DNA of 64,000 bases from Lichenibacterium minor. GTDB taxonomy: Bacteria > Pseudomonadota > Alphaproteobacteria > Rhizobiales > Beijerinckiaceae. Made by a program: the position numbers and the translations under genes. Below, piece after piece: positions 25,578-32,944 of the stretch. Below the pieces are notes generated by a model. That model had not been told where the DNA came from. It made no database searches and saw only the letters and a program-made list of their open reading frames with translations. How positions within the stretch are numbered: the stretch's first letter is position 1; each line of letters opens with the position of its first letter. The stretch covers positions 62,001 to 126,000 of the forward strand of contig NZ_QYBB01000010.1 of assembly GCF_004137685.1 (NCBI RefSeq), given 5' to 3'.

Positions 25578-27401
25578 ATGGCGAAGTCCGCGACGGTTCC
25601 CGCCGTCCCCGCCCCCGGTGCCGCCGACGGCGACGGCCGGTCCCTTCCGCTGATCCGCCGCCTGATGGCCGAGCACGCCCGCGCCCATGCGGGCTCCTAC
25701 GCCCTGGCGCTCGTCCTCATGGCGATCAGCGCCGCGGCCTCGGTCGGCTCGGTGGCGCTGCTCCGGCCGGTGGTCAACGGCATGACGGGCATGACGGTCG
25801 CCGAGCCCGGCGCCTTCAAGATGCTGCGCAACCTCGCGGTGGCGGTGGCGGTTCTCTACGTGGTGCGCGGCCTCGCCACCTGCGGCCAGCTCATCCTGAT
25901 GTCGCGGGCCGGCAACCGCATCGTGGCGTCGCTGCAGCGGCGCGTCTACGACCACCTGCTGCACCAGCCCGTGCGCTTCTTCTCGGACCGGCATTCCTCC
26001 GAGCTGATGGCGCGGCTCGCCATGGCGGCCAACGGCGCGCGCGACGCCGTGCAGTTCGTCATCAACTCGGCCGGCCGCGACGTGCTGACCGTGGTCGGCC
26101 TCGCCGGCGTCATGGTCTACAACGATCCGCTGATGAGCCTGATCGCCCTGTCGATCGCGCCCGTCGGCGTGCTGATGCTGAGCCGCCTGATGAAGAAGGT
26201 GCGCCGCGCCGCGCGCCGCTCCTTCGACGGCTCGGCCGACATCATGAAGCACATGGGCGAGACCGCCCAGGGCATCCGCATCATCAAGAGCTTCAACCTC
26301 GAAGGCGTGATGCGGAGCCGCATGGCGGGTGCCGTCGGCGAGGTCGAGAAAGCCGCCAACCGCATGGCGATCGGCATCGCGTTGTCGTCCCCGGTGTCCG
26401 AAACGCTGGGCGGCGTCGCGGTGGCGATCATCATCCTGTACGGCGGCTGGAAGGTCGCCGTGGCGCACAGCGACCCCGGCTCCTTCTTCGCCTTCATGGG
26501 CGCGCTCCTGTCCGCCTACGAGCCGGCCAAGCGCCTCGGGCGCCTGAACCTCGACCTGCAGAACAGCCTCGTCGGCGCGCGCCTCGTCTACGACCTGCTC
26601 GACGAGCCGCTCCCCGACGCGCGCGACGCGGCCAAGCCCGACCTCGTGCCGGGGCCGGGGCGCATCACGCTCGAAGGGGTGTCCTTCTCCTACCGCCAGG
26701 GCGAACGGGTGCTCGACCGCATCGACCTGCTGGCGGAGCCCGACAAGACGACGGCGCTCGTCGGCCCGTCGGGGGGCGGCAAGTCCACCATCATCAGCCT
26801 CGTGCAGCGGCTCTACGAGCCCGAATCCGGCGCGGTGCGGATCGACGGCCAGGACGTGACGGGGGTCAACACCCGCTCGTTGCGCGACGCCATCGCGTTC
26901 GTGGCGCAGGACGTGTTCCTGTTCCGCGGCACGATCCGCGACAACATCGCGCTCGGCCGCCCCGGCGCCACCGAGGCCGAGATCGTCGACGCGGCCCGGC
27001 GCGCCCACGCCCACGACTTCATCATGGGCTTCGACCAGGGCTTCGACACCGAGGTGGGCGAGCAGGGCGCGAAGCTGTCCGGCGGGCAGCGCCAGCGCAT
27101 CGCCATCGCGCGCGCCTTCCTCAAGCGCGCCTCCATCATCCTGCTCGACGAGCCGACGGCGGCGCTGGACTCGGAATCCGAGCGCGAAGTGCAGAAGGCC
27201 CTCGACGAGCTCAGGGTCGGGCGCACCACGGTGGTGGTGGCGCATCGGCTGCAGACCATCGTCGACGCGGACCGCATCTGCGTGATCGAGAACGGCCGGG
27301 CGGTGGAATACGGCACCCACGACGAACTGATGGCGCGGCGCGGGTCCTACCACGCGTTCTTCGCCACCCAGTTCGGCGATCGGGCGCGACGCATCGCCTG
27401 A
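25578..27401 (+). CDS. ABC exporter, fused permease-ATPase (MsbA/lipid flippase-like)
   Basis: A 607-residue half-transporter with six helices (about 40-330) and a C-terminal ATPase. Walker A is GPSGGGKST with Lys402, the signature is LSGGQRQR (from residue 500), Walker B is IILLDEPTAALD, and the H-loop is VVVAHRL. It works as a homodimer. The closest recognisable type is the MsbA-like lipid exporter group; the cargo is not fixed by sequence. GAGGAG lies nine bases before the ATG at 25578. The preceding 165 bases contain no gene. It stands between two envelope-type membrane genes, consistent with export of a lipid or glycan precursor, which is inference. Confidence 0.93.
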   Translation: MAKSATVPAVPAPGAADGDGRSLPLIRRLMAEHARAHAGSYALALVLMAISAAASVGSVALLRPVVNGMTGMTVAEPGAFKMLRNLAVAVAVLYVVRGLATCGQLILMSRAGNRIVASLQRRVYDHLLHQPVRFFSDRHSSELMARLAMAANGARDAVQFVINSAGRDVLTVVGLAGVMVYNDPLMSLIALSIAPVGVLMLSRLMKKVRRAARRSFDGSADIMKHMGETAQGIRIIKSFNLEGVMRSRMAGAVGEVEKAANRMAIGIALSSPVSETLGGVAVAIIILYGGWKVAVAHSDPGSFFAFMGALLSAYEPAKRLGRLNLDLQNSLVGARLVYDLLDEPLPDARDAAKPDLVPGPGRITLEGVSFSYRQGERVLDRIDLLAEPDKTTALVGPSGGGKSTIISLVQRLYEPESGAVRIDGQDVTGVNTRSLRDAIAFVAQDVFLFRGTIRDNIALGRPGATEAEIVDAARRAHAHDFIMGFDQGFDTEVGEQGAKLSGGQRQRIAIARAFLKRASIILLDEPTAALDSESEREVQKALDELRVGRTTVVVAHRLQTIVDADRICVIENGRAVEYGTHDELMARRGSYHAFFATQFGDRARRIA

Positions 27402-27456
27402 CCACACCCGTGATCCTTCCACCCATCCCGCGGGTTGGAGCGGCACGGAGGACGTC

Positions 27457-27711
27457 ATGATCAGGACATGGACACTCGCGGTCGCGGCAGCCCTGCTGGC
27501 GGCCTGCCCCGCGCTCGCCCAGGTGCACGACGGGATCGACAATTCCCCGTCGCAGCAGCGCATCGCCGACGGGTTCCGGGCTCAAGGCTCGAAATGCGAC
27601 GCGCCGGCCTGCCACAACGATGCGGACGGCGTGTACCCGCCGTCGACGCGGCCGGGGGACCCCGCCAAGGTGCCGTCGACCCCGGCCGGGCAGGCGCAGC
27701 CGCGCGACTGA
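27457..27711 (+). CDS. Small secreted protein of unknown function
   Basis: An 84-residue exported protein. MIRTWTLAVAAALLAACPALA is a signal peptide with cleavage after ALA; the mature 63 residues contain one close Cys pair in SKCDAPACHNDADGVYPP and are otherwise polar. The spacing CxxxxCH is not a haem-binding CxxCH motif. GGAGGA precedes the ATG at 27457 at good distance, which supports translation. It may share the transcript of the ABC exporter gene ending 55 bases upstream. No family recognised. Confidence 0.65.
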   Translation: MIRTWTLAVAAALLAACPALAQVHDGIDNSPSQQRIADGFRAQGSKCDAPACHNDADGVYPPSTRPGDPAKVPSTPAGQAQPRD

Positions 27712-27741
27712 CCGGCGACCTCGGCAGGACGCCGCCGGGGG

Positions 27742-29010
27742 TCAGGGCAGGCTTCGCCGCCCGGTCGCTTGGGCCGCCGTCATCACCCGCGCATGCGGCC
27801 GTTCGGTGCGATATTGCCCGCGGATCACCACCGCGAAGGCCAGGGCTCCCACCGACAGGGTCGTGACCCACCAGAGTTCCGTCGTGTCGAGCCCCCACAG
27901 CGCGAAGGTGAGGCCGGACACGATTTCCGCCAGCAGGAAGGGCGCGACGGCCTCCGAGGTGCGCCCCGCCAACGTCAGCCCGCCGTAGGCGACGGCCGCC
28001 GCCGCCACGGCGCCGACGATGCCGAGGTCGTACCAGATCTCGAAGGCGAGGCTGCGCGGGATCTCCGGCGGCAGGTAGCCCACCACGGCGCCGCGGGCCG
28101 CGAGGTCGAGCCCGTGCCCCGTCAGCAGCCGCCACGGCGCCGAGGCGACGAGGTCGGCCCAGACGTGCAGCGCCCGCGCCATCCCGCCGAGCTCGGGCAC
28201 GCTGCCGCCGGTAGCCGCCCCGACGGCATCCAAGGCCGGCCCGAACACGAAGGGGATGGCGGGGGCGAGCAGCAGCAGCACCGCCGCGGCGATGCCGAAG
28301 GACGCGCCGGCGCGGCGCGGCGACAGGGTCGCGACCGCGAAAGCCATGGCGCCGAGCGCCAGCGCGGTCAGCGCCACGGGCGTCCAGGCCGCCATGGCGG
28401 CGAGGGTGATGCCGATGACGAGCAACGCCGCCGAGGCCCAGCGTTCGCGCACCGCCAGCGCGCCCAGCGCCGGCCACACCAGGACGACGAGGCTCACCAC
28501 GGCGCGCACCAGGGTGGCGTCGGCGTCGGGAAACAGGCTGAGCCGTTGCGCCCCCACGAGGCCGAAGACCGCAGTGGCGATGCCGGCCGGCACGAGGCCC
28601 AGCGGGAACAGGTACAGGTTCGACGTGCGCGTCCGCTCCGGCAGCGCCGCGATCACCAGCACCACGCCGACGATCGTGCCGCCCTCCTTCAGCCAGCGCA
28701 GGCCCGCGTCGGAGGGGAAGGGCGTCCAGATGATCGAGGCGGCGCTCCACACCAGGATCGCCACGCCGCCGAGGCCGGCGGTGGTGGCCACGCCCCGGGC
28801 GAGGCGCCGCTCGAAGGGCGCCCGCGGCAGCAGGGTCGCGGCGAGCAGCAGCAGGCCCGCGCCGATCGGCAGCAGCGTGAACACGGCGCGGCGCGACACG
28901 ACGGCGCTGAGCGGCACCGCGAAGGCGAGCACGAACAGGCCGAGGCGGATCAGCAGGAGGGCGGCGTCGGCGGCCGGATCGTCGATGGGGCGGGAACGGG
29001 AGGAGGGCAT
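27742..29010 (-). CDS. O-antigen ligase/polymerase-like membrane protein
   Basis: A 422-residue protein with ten to twelve hydrophobic helices and a larger loop near residues 255-305 containing RLLTGHGLDLAARGAVVGYL and PPEIPRSLAFEIWYDLGIVG. The pattern of a periplasmic loop followed by a helix with a conserved small-residue GIVG segment resembles the Wzy_C/WaaL family that polymerises or ligates O-antigen or related glycans. No enzymatic proof can be read. The start at 29010 is the first Met in frame and gives a short polar N-terminus before helix 1. Convergent with the small secreted protein; 30 bases between stops. Confidence 0.78.
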   Translation of the reverse strand: MPSSRSRPIDDPAADAALLLIRLGLFVLAFAVPLSAVVSRRAVFTLLPIGAGLLLLAATLLPRAPFERRLARGVATTAGLGGVAILVWSAASIIWTPFPSDAGLRWLKEGGTIVGVVLVIAALPERTRTSNLYLFPLGLVPAGIATAVFGLVGAQRLSLFPDADATLVRAVVSLVVLVWPALGALAVRERWASAALLVIGITLAAMAAWTPVALTALALGAMAFAVATLSPRRAGASFGIAAAVLLLLAPAIPFVFGPALDAVGAATGGSVPELGGMARALHVWADLVASAPWRLLTGHGLDLAARGAVVGYLPPEIPRSLAFEIWYDLGIVGAVAAAAVAYGGLTLAGRTSEAVAPFLLAEIVSGLTFALWGLDTTELWWVTTLSVGALAFAVVIRGQYRTERPHARVMTAAQATGRRSLP

Positions 29011-29209
29011 GGACGCGGACTTCGAGCGCGGGCCCGCGGAGGGCCCGTGCCGTCACGCTATCGTGAATCCGACTCCGACATCGTTGCAGGACTGCAACAG
29101 CACCGTTCAAAGGCGGATCTCGCCCGGCGACCTCCCCGCCGGCTGCCCGGGCGGCCGCCGGGGCAGGGGAGCGCGCGCCGACGCCCCTGCTCCCCGAACG
29201 GAAGCCGCG

Positions 29210-29698
29210 TCAGGCCTCGGCGGCCGGCTTCGCCACGCCTTCGCGGTCGGGCGGGCAGGTACAGTTCCATCGCGGGCCGATGTCGGACAGGGCCGCTTCC
29301 AGGACCTCCACGTCGAGGCGCACGGCGCCGTCGTCGTTGAAATGCAGCATCACGGTGCCGGCCGGCGCTTCCGTCGGCTCGTAGGAGATGGCGAGCAGGG
29401 TCATCACGGCGTCGGGGTCCTGGTCGAAGCCGGCGCGGCGCACCCGCGTCACCCGCTCGAAATGGAGACCCGTGCCGCAGCGCTCGCAGCCGCCGCGCGC
29501 CGCCGCGTACCAGTCGAACCGCGCGCCGGCGAGCACGAAACGGCGCTGCTCGGGCAGGTACGCCATGTCGCCGACGCGGATGTCGGCGTCCTGCAGGTGG
29601 GCCGACAGGATCGCCAGGCCTTCGGGGTCGAGGGCGGCGATGCGGAGCGGGGCCGCGTCGGGCAGCAGGTTGGCGGCGTCTGGCTTGGCCTCGATCAT
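29210..29698 (-). CDS. DUF2948 family protein
   Basis: A 162-residue cytoplasmic protein of DUF2948, a family confined largely to alphaproteobacteria. Typical segments: LAILSAHLQDADIRVGDMAYLPEQRRFVLAGARFDW, TGLHFERVTRVRRAGFD and HFNDDGAVRLDVEVLEAALSDIGPRW. The function is unknown. A CERC motif in the middle is not a general feature that I recall and could bind metal. In other genomes the gene often lies near hisD and murA; here it does not, and the neighbours are envelope genes. ATG at 29698. Confidence 0.9.
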   Translation of the reverse strand: MIEAKPDAANLLPDAAPLRIAALDPEGLAILSAHLQDADIRVGDMAYLPEQRRFVLAGARFDWYAAARGGCERCGTGLHFERVTRVRRAGFDQDPDAVMTLLAISYEPTEAPAGTVMLHFNDDGAVRLDVEVLEAALSDIGPRWNCTCPPDREGVAKPAAEA

Positions 29699-29765
29699 GA
29701 CGGGTCCCGGAGTGATGTCGGCGGTATAAGCCGGAGCGCCGCGTCCATGTTCCCCTTCGGGAAGG

Positions 29766-30542
29766 TCACGGGCGGGGGAAGCCGTCGAGGGCGTCCTGCA
29801 GCGGCTGCGTCGGCACCAGGATGGTGCCGCGGGCCGGCCGCTGCAGGTCGAGCATCAGGGCGATCAGGGTCGACACCAGCAGCGCCATGACGAGGTTGGC
29901 GAAGCGCCGCTTCACGCCCGCCACGCCGGCGCCGTAGCCCGAGAACGCCATGGCGACCAGCGCCGTGCCGGCCAGCATGAGCGACACCACCACGGGAACG
30001 TGGTTGCGCAGCGCGGTGACGCGCTTCTCGCCCATGTTGTTCAGGTCGCTGAGGTTCCACACGAACTGGTACACGCCGAGGCTTTGCGGCTGCGCGGTTT
30101 CCGCCGCCACGGCCCGGCGCCACAGGTCTGCGCGGAGCTCGCCCGAGCGTTTCAAGGCGGCGGCGAACCTGTCGGGGTCGTAGGGGGCGCCGAGCGCCAT
30201 GCGGAGTTCCGTGTATTCCCGCAGGTCCGCCATGATCGGCGCCTGGTCGGCCTGGGGCAGCATCAGGGCGAAGTTGGCCGTGGAGCTGATGGCGTTGGCT
30301 TCCTGCAACACCACCTCCCGACGGAGGTCGTATCGCTCGAGGGCCATCGCGTAGGTGAAGGCGATCAGCAGGGCGAGCAGGCCCAACGTGGCGGTGGCCA
30401 TGTTGCCCGCGTCCGTGTCGTCGGCGACCGTCCTGCCGTAGGTCCGCCCGAGCCAGTTGCCGGTTTCGGCCGCGCCGACCAGCAGGACGAGCAGGACCGC
30501 CAGGACTTGGGCGAGGCCGAGCGACTGCAGGGTTTCGAACAT
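29766..30542 (-). CDS. Bestrophin-like (DUF4239) membrane protein
   Basis: A 258-residue inner-membrane protein with two helices near the N-terminus (LGLAQVLAVLLVLLV and ATATLGLLALLIAFTYAMAL), a helical soluble middle, and two C-terminal helices followed by MLDLQRPARGTILVPTQPLQD. The segments ERYDLRREVVLQEANAISST and DLQRPARG are typical of the DUF4239/bestrophin-like group, whose members are candidate ion channels. The channel function is inference. ATG at 30542 begins the first hydrophobic segment; an upstream in-frame start would add an Arg/Pro-rich stretch without family match. Divergent from a small secreted-protein gene. Confidence 0.85.
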   Translation of the reverse strand: MFETLQSLGLAQVLAVLLVLLVGAAETGNWLGRTYGRTVADDTDAGNMATATLGLLALLIAFTYAMALERYDLRREVVLQEANAISSTANFALMLPQADQAPIMADLREYTELRMALGAPYDPDRFAAALKRSGELRADLWRRAVAAETAQPQSLGVYQFVWNLSDLNNMGEKRVTALRNHVPVVVSLMLAGTALVAMAFSGYGAGVAGVKRRFANLVMALLVSTLIALMLDLQRPARGTILVPTQPLQDALDGFPRP

Positions 30543-30693
30543 CAAGGCGAGCGGCTCCCGGGGGGCCGCGCGATGCGGGCCGCCGCCGGCCATCGCATGC
30601 GGGGCGCGCGGACGCCAGCGCCCCGCGCTCGACCGTGGGCGGCGGGGCCGCTACCGTGGGGCGTGTTCGGCGCCGCGGCGAGGGGGGACGGCG

Positions 30694-30990
30694 ATGGTGG
30701 CGCGAAAGCTCGGGGCGGGGGCCGTGCTGGTGCCGTTGGCGCTGCTGGCGTTCCCGGCCGCCGGGCAGGACGGGGCGATCGGGCCCTGCTCGCCCTATCG
30801 CTCGGCGGAAGGCGACATCCCGTCCGAGATGCCGGGCTGCGGGCGGCGGCTCCGGCCCGCGCCGGGATCGCTCGCCGACGAGCTGGACTTCCGCCGCGCG
30901 CGGAACCCGGGACATGCCGCCGAACCCGACGACGACGAGCCGTCGCCCGCCCCGCGGCGGCACCGGGCGGGCCGGCCGCGCGCCCGCTGA
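30694..30990 (+). CDS. Small secreted protein with Arg/Pro-rich tail
   Basis: A 98-residue protein with a signal peptide (MVARKLGAGAVLVPLALLAF, cleavage after AAG). The mature part has two cysteines (GPCSPYRSAEGDIPSEMPGC) that could form a disulfide, and a basic, Pro-rich C-terminal third. AGGGGGGA precedes the ATG at 30694 at a suitable distance. No known family. It converges with the VOC gene, 25 bases between stops. Confidence 0.55.
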   Translation: MVARKLGAGAVLVPLALLAFPAAGQDGAIGPCSPYRSAEGDIPSEMPGCGRRLRPAPGSLADELDFRRARNPGHAAEPDDDEPSPAPRRHRAGRPRAR

Positions 30991-31015
30991 GCGGAACCGC
31001 GACCGGTCCGGGGCG

Positions 31016-31915
31016 TCACGCGAGCCCGCCGTTCTCCATCAGCACGATCGCGTGGCCGTCGGGATCGTGGATCAGCGCGGCCCGGACGCCGTTCGGCAGC
31101 GACGCGGCGCGCGTGAGGCCGTCGCCCGACAGCGAAGCGACCTCGATCCACGTCCGCGTGGACCACACGTCGTCTGGCCCCGTGCCCGGCGGCATGGGCC
31201 GGCGCGTGCCGGTCTCGTAGCCCAGGAGCTCGACGTGGGGTGGCGCGTCGGGCGTTTGCATCGGCACCACGCGGCAGCGGTCCCCGGGCACGTCGTCGAG
31301 CCGCTCCTGCTCGATGCCCTCGTTGTGCGTCGCGTCGCCCACCGTCAGCCCCAGCCCCTCGAAGAAGTGCCGGACGCGCCCGGCGTCGCCGACCGCGAGG
31401 GCCGTGTGGTCGATGCCGAGGAACGGGGACGCGACGTCGCGCGCGCGCCAGGCCGGGGCGCCGACGCCTTCCGGGAAGAACAGCAGTTCCAGCGGGTGCC
31501 CGTCCGGATCGCGGAACTTGAAGGCCGTCACGCCGCCGGTGTTGGCGGGCAGGGTCTGCGGGCCGCCGCGGGTGATCGGGAGGGCGCCGGCGGCGAGGGC
31601 CCGCGCGTGGGCCTGCGCCATGTCGGACACCGCGATGGCGATGTGCTGGAACCACAGGTCCGTCGCGGTGCTGCCTTCGGGGTAGGGGCGGCCGGGCGGG
31701 TCGAAGCGCAGGAACGACACCTCCTGTGCGCCGAGGCGCATCGACAGGCGCTCGGCCCGGGCGTCGGGCCGGCCGAGCAGGGCCAGCTCCGCCCCGTCGA
31801 CCGGCGTGGGCCCGGACGCGGCGGTGAAGCCCAGGGCCTCGTAGAAGCGGCGCGTCCGGGCGAGGTCGGTCGCCGTGAAGTCGATGCGCGCGACGCGCCG
31901 GGCGTCGAGGCTCAT
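31016..31915 (-). CDS. Two-domain VOC (glyoxalase/dioxygenase superfamily) protein
   Basis: A 299-residue protein made of two vicinal-oxygen-chelate modules (about 5-135 and 145-295). Each module has the signature of a first strand with DFTATDLARTRRFYEALGF or IDHTALAVGDAGRVRHFFEGLGL, and the metal-ligand strands FQHIAIAVSD, DPDGHPLELLFFPEG and DPDGHAIVLMENGG. The reaction is unknown. It is the last gene of a minus-strand run with a GMC oxidoreductase and an SMP-30 lactonase, suggesting a shared catabolic or detoxifying pathway. Its start codon lies in a triplicated ATGAGCC segment that links it to the lactonase stop by ATGA overlaps. Confidence 0.9.
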   Translation of the reverse strand: MSLDARRVARIDFTATDLARTRRFYEALGFTAASGPTPVDGAELALLGRPDARAERLSMRLGAQEVSFLRFDPPGRPYPEGSTATDLWFQHIAIAVSDMAQAHARALAAGALPITRGGPQTLPANTGGVTAFKFRDPDGHPLELLFFPEGVGAPAWRARDVASPFLGIDHTALAVGDAGRVRHFFEGLGLTVGDATHNEGIEQERLDDVPGDRCRVVPMQTPDAPPHVELLGYETGTRRPMPPGTGPDDVWSTRTWIEVASLSGDGLTRAASLPNGVRAALIHDPDGHAIVLMENGGLA

Positions 31916-31943
31916 GGTTCGTGGCTCATTGTTCGTGGCTCAT
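31902..31943 (-). repeat. Triplicated start-codon segment with two 5-codon mini-ORFs
   Basis: Three successive 14-base units on the minus strand each begin ATGAGCC; the first two are ATGAGCCACGAAC plus one base, the third is the diverged start of the VOC gene. The lactonase stop TGA overlaps the first ATG (ATGA). The first unit encodes MSHEQ and stops in an ATGA overlap with the second ATG; the second encodes MSHEP and stops in an ATGA overlap with the VOC ATG at 31915. The arrangement reads as a chain of re-initiation sites created by tandem duplication of an ancestral ATGA junction. Confidence 0.85.
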
Positions 31944-32845
31944 GGGCGTCGGGCCCCTCGCACGTTGGTGTAGATGGCGTAGAGCGTGTGGGAGGCGCAG
32001 ATGAAGAGCTGCGCGCGGTTGCGGCCGCCGAACTCGACGTTGGCCACCGTGAACGGCACCTTGATCTTGCCGAGCAGGTCGCCTTCGGGCGAGATGCAGT
32101 GGACGCCGTCGCCCGCGCCGGTCCACACGTTGCCGTCCTCGTCGACGCGGAAGCCGTCGCTGTTGCCGGGCGACACCGCGAAGAACCGGCGCCCCGCCCC
32201 GAGCCGCGTCCCGTCCTCGCTGACGTCGAAGACGCGGATATGTTGCTTCGGATCGACGTCGAACTGGCCGCCGGTCTCCGCCACGTAGAGCAGCCTCTCG
32301 TCCGGCGAGAAGGCCAGGCCGTTCGGACCCTCGAAGTCGTCGGCCACGACGGTCAGGGAGCCGTCGCGCGGGTCCAGGCGGTACAGGTTGGCGGGGAGAA
32401 GGGCTTCGCGCTTGCCGCCCTCGTAATCGGTGTTGGTGCCGTAGGGGGGGTCGCTGAACCAGATCGTGCCGTCCGACTTCACCACGACGTCATTGGGGGA
32501 GTTCAGCGGCTTGCCCCGGTAGGCGTCGGCCAGAACGGTGACGCGCCCGTCGATCTCGGTGCGGGTGATGCGGCCGTGGTGCGAGCAGGAAATGAGCCGG
32601 CCCTGCCCGTCGCGGGCGTGGCCGTTCTCGAAGTCGCTCGGGTCCCGGAACACCGACATCCCGCCCGACGACGTCCAGCGCATCACGCGGTTGCTCGGCA
32701 GGTCCGACACGAGCAGGAACTGCCCGTCCGCGAACCAGACCGGGCCTTCGAGCCACGCGAAGCCTTCGCCGAGCTTCACGAGCGCCGCGTTGGGCAGCAC
32801 CATCCGCTTGAACCGCGGGTCGATGATCTCGTAGTCGTCGGCCAT
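31940..32845 (-). CDS. SMP-30/gluconolactonase-family lactonase
   Basis: A 301-residue six-bladed beta-propeller enzyme of the SMP-30/gluconolactonase/LRE family, which hydrolyses sugar or related lactones with a divalent metal. Recognised: FAWLEGPVWFADGQFLLVSD with the metal-ligand Glu, SPNDVVVKSDGTIWFSDPPYG with the ligand Asn, and EGPNGLAFSPDERLLYVAET with Asn and Asp. No signal peptide, so cytoplasmic. ATG at 32845. It follows the GMC oxidoreductase by 99 bases on the same strand, an order that would let a lactone made by oxidation of a sugar be opened. Its stop overlaps the first of the tandem mini-ORFs ahead of the VOC gene. Confidence 0.93.
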   Translation of the reverse strand: MADDYEIIDPRFKRMVLPNAALVKLGEGFAWLEGPVWFADGQFLLVSDLPSNRVMRWTSSGGMSVFRDPSDFENGHARDGQGRLISCSHHGRITRTEIDGRVTVLADAYRGKPLNSPNDVVVKSDGTIWFSDPPYGTNTDYEGGKREALLPANLYRLDPRDGSLTVVADDFEGPNGLAFSPDERLLYVAETGGQFDVDPKQHIRVFDVSEDGTRLGAGRRFFAVSPGNSDGFRVDEDGNVWTGAGDGVHCISPEGDLLGKIKVPFTVANVEFGGRNRAQLFICASHTLYAIYTNVRGARRP

Positions 32846-32944
32846 GTCGTCGCCCGAGCCTGGTTGTCGAAGGATCCGCCCCCGTCGGCGGGGCCCGGGG
32901 CCGCATGCGCGCCCCGGGCGTTTCTCGTCAGGCCGCCGAGGGCC

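Noticed and set aside
22968..27563. Very long minus-strand open frame (over 1500 codons) opposite the membrane-protein and ABC genes
   Set aside because: It is antisense to two clearly recognisable proteins, its translation is Arg/Ala/Gly/His-rich without any domain, and GC-rich DNA produces such stop-free antisense frames. The same holds for long frames opposite 30635-34744 and 48718-52242.
27457..27711. Small secreted c-type cytochrome
   Set aside because: The cysteines are spaced CDAPACH (CxxxxCH), not CxxCH, and no distal Met ligand pattern is evident.
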